Below the pieces are notes generated by a model. The model was not told where the DNA came from, ran no database searches, and saw nothing but the letters and a program-made list of their open reading frames with translations. A stretch of DNA of 64,000 bases. It comes from Yinghuangia aomiensis (GTDB lineage Bacteria > Actinomycetota > Actinomycetes > Streptomycetales > Streptomycetaceae). Shown here one piece after another: positions 60,657 to 64,000 of the stretch. Numbering within the stretch: position 1 is the stretch's first letter; each line of letters starts with the position of its first letter. Position numbers and translations under genes: made by a program. The stretch spans positions 248,001 through 312,000 of the forward strand of contig NZ_BAABHS010000005.1 in assembly GCF_039542225.1 (NCBI RefSeq). Reading direction: 5' to 3'.

Positions 60657-61739
60657 GTGACACGTCCCCGTGGCAACGACACTCCACAACGAGGGTCGCT
60701 TGCGCACTCCGGCCCCCGGACCGCCCCACGCCACCGCATCGGTCCGGACGGCCGCCGCCGGTCCGCGGCACGCCCCGGCCCCGCCCACCGGGCCGGCTCC
60801 GCGCCCGACGTCGAAACGTGGCGCGACGTCCTGCGCGACGCGATCTTCCAGTTGGACGCCACCCCACTCCGCCCGGCCGCCCCCAGCAGCTACACCGGCT
60901 GGGTGGACATCCACCACTTCGGCGCCGTCAGCATCAGCGATGTCGCCTCCGACCCGGTGCGCGTCGCCCGCACTCCACGCCTCATCCGGCGAAACCCGGT
61001 CGACTTCTATCTCCTCCTGCTCGCCGTGCGGCCCAGCCAGGCCGCCGTCGGCACACACCACAACCGGCTGCGCCAAGGCGACGCCGTGCTGGTCGACTCG
61101 ACCCAGCCCTACGCGCTCACCGCCGACGCCTTCGCCCACTACCTGTCCATACATGTGCCACGCGCCGCGGTCCGGCGGGACGTGGGTTCCGCACCCGCGC
61201 TCGGCCGCATCATCCCGGCCGAGGACCCGACGCTGCGGGTGCTCAACGCGGTCGTCACCGAACTCGTCCGCGGACCGCACGGGCGCCCGCCCGACACCCT
61301 TGCCGACCTCGGGCACACCGTGTACGAGCTGCTGGTGTCCACGCTCCGCACCGCCCCGGAAACCGGCACGTGGGGCTCCGGCGCGCAGCTGTCCCGGCGC
61401 GCCCAACTGGTACGCATGCGGGAGTTCGTCCGCATCCACCTGGCCGACCCGGGCCTGTCCCCGCGAGCGCTCGCCGCCGCATTCGGCGTCTCGACCCGCT
61501 ACGTCGACCTCGTCTTCCGCGACGGCGGCAGCTCCCCCGCCGGATTCATCCGCGACACCCGCCTCGACGAAGCCCGGCGCAGGCTCGCCGACCCCCGGCA
61601 ACGGCACCATTCCGTCACCTCGGTCGCGTGGTCCGTCGGTTTCACCGACCCCGGCGTCCTCACCCGCGGCTTCCGGCGCCGGTACGGCACCACCCCGGGC
61701 GAGTACCGCCGGGAGACCCTTGCGGGAACAGCCGAGTAA
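60657..61739 (+). CDS. AraC family transcriptional regulator
   Basis: Regulator of 360 residues. The GTG at 60657 has GGAAGG nine bases upstream; an in-frame ATG at 60627 is less well placed. After a disordered basic N-terminus comes an AraC-binding-like cupin domain (VDIHHFGAVSISDVASDPVR, RQGDAVLVDSTQPYALTADA), and the C-terminal double helix-turn-helix (FVRIHLADPGLSPRALAAAFGVSTRYVDLVF; VAWSVGFTDPGVLTRGFRRRYGTTPGEYRR). It resembles the NonD/FeaR-type subgroup. Neighbouring genes give no clear target. Confidence 0.9.
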   Translation: MTRPRGNDTPQRGSLAHSGPRTAPRHRIGPDGRRRSAARPGPAHRAGSAPDVETWRDVLRDAIFQLDATPLRPAAPSSYTGWVDIHHFGAVSISDVASDPVRVARTPRLIRRNPVDFYLLLLAVRPSQAAVGTHHNRLRQGDAVLVDSTQPYALTADAFAHYLSIHVPRAAVRRDVGSAPALGRIIPAEDPTLRVLNAVVTELVRGPHGRPPDTLADLGHTVYELLVSTLRTAPETGTWGSGAQLSRRAQLVRMREFVRIHLADPGLSPRALAAAFGVSTRYVDLVFRDGGSSPAGFIRDTRLDEARRRLADPRQRHHSVTSVAWSVGFTDPGVLTRGFRRRYGTTPGEYRRETLAGTAE

Positions 61740-62096
61740 ACCTCGCGGACTTCCTCGGCGTCCGGGCACCGGCGCGTCGCGGGCCCGGCTGTCCCTCGCA
61801 CGCAGCCGGCCCTCCCGTGCGGCCGCCGCCTCCTCGGCATCACGTGGTTCGGTCCCCGGTTTGGCTCCTGCCAGAAACCGTGCGTGAAAGGCCGGTCCGG
61901 CGTGCGCAGATCGCCGGTAGCCCGCGAGTAGCGCCTGCCATCGTCTTGGTGCCTGCCACGAGGTGCCCGGCAACCGGGCGCCGCGGCGCGTGATGCAGGC
62001 CGGTGGCCGCCGCCCAGGCCGAATCTCTCGGTTGATCCGCACGCCCGACACGCAGCTGCCGCCGGTGTGCGCCACGAGGACATGGAGGTGTCCAGG
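61740..62096. other. intergenic, no gene recognised
   Basis: Gap of 357 bases between the AraC gene and the secreted propeller protein. No gene, dyad or convincing promoter hexamers were seen. Confidence 0.45.
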
Positions 62097-63905
62097 ATGA
62101 TCCGAAGGAGCAGGTCGGGCCCGCACGGCCGGTCGGCGAGCCCGCGGTCCGTCGTGCTGCTTCTCGCCGCCGCGACTCCGCTGCTCGCGGCGACGCCCGG
62201 CGCCGCAGCACCCGAGACCGCCCAGGCGACGGCGACGGACAGCAGCTACAGCGCCCGCTACTTGGTGCGGCCCAATCCGCTGCCCTCGGTCAACGGAATG
62301 GCGCTCGACGGCCAGGGGCACCTGTACGTGGCCCAAGCCCTGGTGAACCGCATCACCCGCATCGACCTCGCCACCGGTGCCGCGGTGCGCATCGCCGACG
62401 ACACCGACCCCGTGGGCGAGTCCCTGCAGTCCCCGGACGATGTGGCCGTGGGCCCCGACGGGAACCTCTACATCACCAACGCCCTGAAGAAGTCCGTCGT
62501 CCGCATGGCACCCGACGGAAGCGGGCGGACCACCGTCGCCGCCGACGTGACGGACGGGATCACCGGGCCGAACGGCATCGCCTTCGCGCCCGACGGGCGG
62601 CTGTTCGTCAGCGACCTGGCGTTCGACCCCGCGCATCCGGGCGGACTCTGGCAGGTCGACCCGCAGGGCACCGCGGCCCCGGTCCGGATAACCGACCGGC
62701 TCCACGTGCCCGAGGGCTTCGGCATGGCGTCCGACGGCCTGGCCTACGTTCCCGAGTACTACGCCGGGCGGATCGCGGTCGTGGACCCGGGCGACCCCGC
62801 TTCCGTCACCCGGCTTCCCGCCGTGTTCTCCGGCATGGTGTCGGCCGTGAAGGTGACGCCCAAGAGCCTCGACCCGGCCGAACCGCTCGTCGTCGTCGAG
62901 AACCTCCCGGGCCGGGGCAACGTCTGGCGCGTGGACCGGACTTCCGGCGAGAAGACGCTGCTCGCCACCGGAACCGGCGCCGCCTTCGACAACCTGGTGA
63001 TCGATCCGCACGACGGCGCGATCTACGTCTCGAACTTCGTACAGGGCGGCGTCCAGCGGGTGAACCCCCGCACGTGCGGCCTGACGCAGGTCTTCCCCGC
63101 CGGGGCTCTGGCCACCCCGACCTCGTTGAGCCTGAACGCCGACGGTTCGCTCCTCGTCGCAGGCGGCACCTCACTCGCGTCGGTGAACTCCCGCGGCCAA
63201 GTGACCACGCTGTCGCAGTTCCTCGTCGACGGGAACCAAGGCGTCACCCCCGGCGCCGTGCGGATCGGCGACACGGTCTACTACACCGACTGGCTCGACT
63301 CGTCGCGCCCCGGCCGCCTGATGAAGCGCGACCTGGCCACCGGCGCCCAAAGCGTCGTCGCGAGCGGGTTCGCCATCCCCTGGCACGTCCGGCAGGGCCC
63401 GGCCGGCACGCTGCTGCTGACCGACGAAGTCCTGGGCACCGTCTACCGGATCGACCTGGCCACCGGGACGAAGACCGTGATCGCCACCGGACTCACCTCC
63501 CCGGCCGGTCTCGCCTACGACCCGGGCACGCAGCAGGTCTACATCGCGGAGGCCGGCGCCGGACGCGTGGTCGCGGTCCCCGCCCAAGGCGGACTCCTCC
63601 GCACGGTCGCCGACGGCCTGGCCAAACCCGAAGGCGTCACCCTCGACGACCAGGGCCGGCTCCTCGTCGTGGACGCCGCGGGCGCCGCCCGGGAGAACGC
63701 CGACTTGCCCGGCAGCCTGATCCGCATCGTCCCCGGAACCAAGAGCCGGACCACGCTCGCGACCGGGCTGCCCACCAAGCTCACCGGGATCACGCTGATC
63801 CCCGGATTCACCTACACGTCCGACGTCGTCGCACGTCCCGACGGCTCGATCGTGGTGAGCGGCGCCGCGGACGGCTCGCTCATCCAACTCTCCCGCGGCC
63901 ACTGA
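62097..63905 (+). CDS. secreted NHL/SMP-30-like beta-propeller protein
   Basis: Extracellular protein of 602 residues. The ATG at 62097 has GGAGG eight bases upstream and opens on a signal peptide (SVVLLLAAATPLLAATPGAAA). The mature part is built of repeated blades of the form DGxLYVxxxxxxxIxRID: for example MALDGQGHLYVAQALVNRI, DVAVGPDGNLYITNALKKSV, LVIDPHDGAIYVSNFVQGGV, LAYDPGTQQVYIAEAGAGRV. This suggests a six- to eight-blade propeller, possibly two. Only one Cys is evident in the mature protein. Relatives include lactonases and binding proteins; no catalytic residues can be named. Nothing clear follows it to the window end. Confidence 0.85.
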   Translation: MIRRSRSGPHGRSASPRSVVLLLAAATPLLAATPGAAAPETAQATATDSSYSARYLVRPNPLPSVNGMALDGQGHLYVAQALVNRITRIDLATGAAVRIADDTDPVGESLQSPDDVAVGPDGNLYITNALKKSVVRMAPDGSGRTTVAADVTDGITGPNGIAFAPDGRLFVSDLAFDPAHPGGLWQVDPQGTAAPVRITDRLHVPEGFGMASDGLAYVPEYYAGRIAVVDPGDPASVTRLPAVFSGMVSAVKVTPKSLDPAEPLVVVENLPGRGNVWRVDRTSGEKTLLATGTGAAFDNLVIDPHDGAIYVSNFVQGGVQRVNPRTCGLTQVFPAGALATPTSLSLNADGSLLVAGGTSLASVNSRGQVTTLSQFLVDGNQGVTPGAVRIGDTVYYTDWLDSSRPGRLMKRDLATGAQSVVASGFAIPWHVRQGPAGTLLLTDEVLGTVYRIDLATGTKTVIATGLTSPAGLAYDPGTQQVYIAEAGAGRVVAVPAQGGLLRTVADGLAKPEGVTLDDQGRLLVVDAAGAARENADLPGSLIRIVPGTKSRTTLATGLPTKLTGITLIPGFTYTSDVVARPDGSIVVSGAADGSLIQLSRGH

Positions 63906-64000
63906 CCCCACGTCGGAGGATCGGCCGCGGCGACTTGGTCGCGCCGACGATCTCGCGACACGGCACGCGGCCGGCGCCGGGACGAGGAACCCCGGCGTCG

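Noticed and set aside
1..64000. tRNA genes, rRNA, CRISPR arrays, intact insertion sequences and attachment sites
   Set aside because: No T-loop GGTTCGAATCC-type sequence, no regularly spaced repeats and no transposase or integrase were seen on either strand.

Overview
The window is very GC-rich DNA (about 70% or more by eye) with strongly GC-biased third codon positions, many GTG and TTG starts and frequent ATGA/GTGA stop-start overlaps. The families present (a SARP-type AfsR-like regulator, PucR, NarL-type two-component pairs, BlaI/M56, a prokaryotic secreted phospholipase A2, many lipoproteins and small secreted proteins) point to a filamentous actinomycete, Streptomyces or a close relative. 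The genus cannot be fixed from the sequence alone. Long antisense ORFs exist throughout as codon-bias shadows and are not annotated.

Layout. 1-13723 (+): two giant proteins of a pfa-like (PUFA-synthase-type) secondary lipid synthase. The first is cut by the window edge and reads KS-AT-ACP-KR-DH; the second reads KS-CLF-AT-DH-DH plus a PKS-type DH and an unexplained tail. 13737-16237 (-): two translationally coupled alpha/beta hydrolases facing the synthase. 16404-17750 (-): an M56 peptidase and BlaI-type repressor pair. 17862-25690 (-): NfeD-like membrane protein, flotillin, a 1600-residue AAA+ ATPase and a truncated AIM24-like gene. The divergent PucR regulator (25919-27004) is flanked on both sides by the same dyad, TTGCCG-N5-CGGCAA. 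27334-35070: a membrane protein, a TetR regulator, a LIP-family secreted lipase, a membrane Ser/Thr kinase, a small secreted protein, a tautomerase with a 31-bp dyad upstream, and an orphan helical protein.

35141-40376: an operon of a D-aminoacylase-type amidohydrolase, an ACMSD-type amidohydrolase and a peptide-binding lipoprotein broken by a one-base frameshift, divergent from a MarR regulator. 40832-41952: two coupled lipoproteins, thioredoxin-like and DsbD-N-like. 42010-43600: a scar in which a decayed LysR gene abuts a 5'-truncated RHS gene, followed by an overlapping small ORF and a strong hairpin. 43801-47946: MMPL exporter, histidine kinase and response regulator. 48070-50910 (-): SARP/NB-ARC regulator. 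51051-52354 (-): phospholipase A2 and two small disulfide-rich secreted proteins.

52647-54979: a small HTH-like protein with its own promoter, then a sulfite-oxidase-fold molybdoenzyme, its FAD/NAD partner and a zinc-ribbon protein. 55448-58768: a fully overlapping ABC ATPase-permease-kinase-regulator operon. 58934-60526: a flavin reductase-GNAT fusion divergent from a MarR regulator, with a compact symmetric promoter/operator in the 30-bp gap. 60657-63905: an AraC regulator and a secreted beta-propeller protein. No tRNA, rRNA, CRISPR array or intact transposase was seen.
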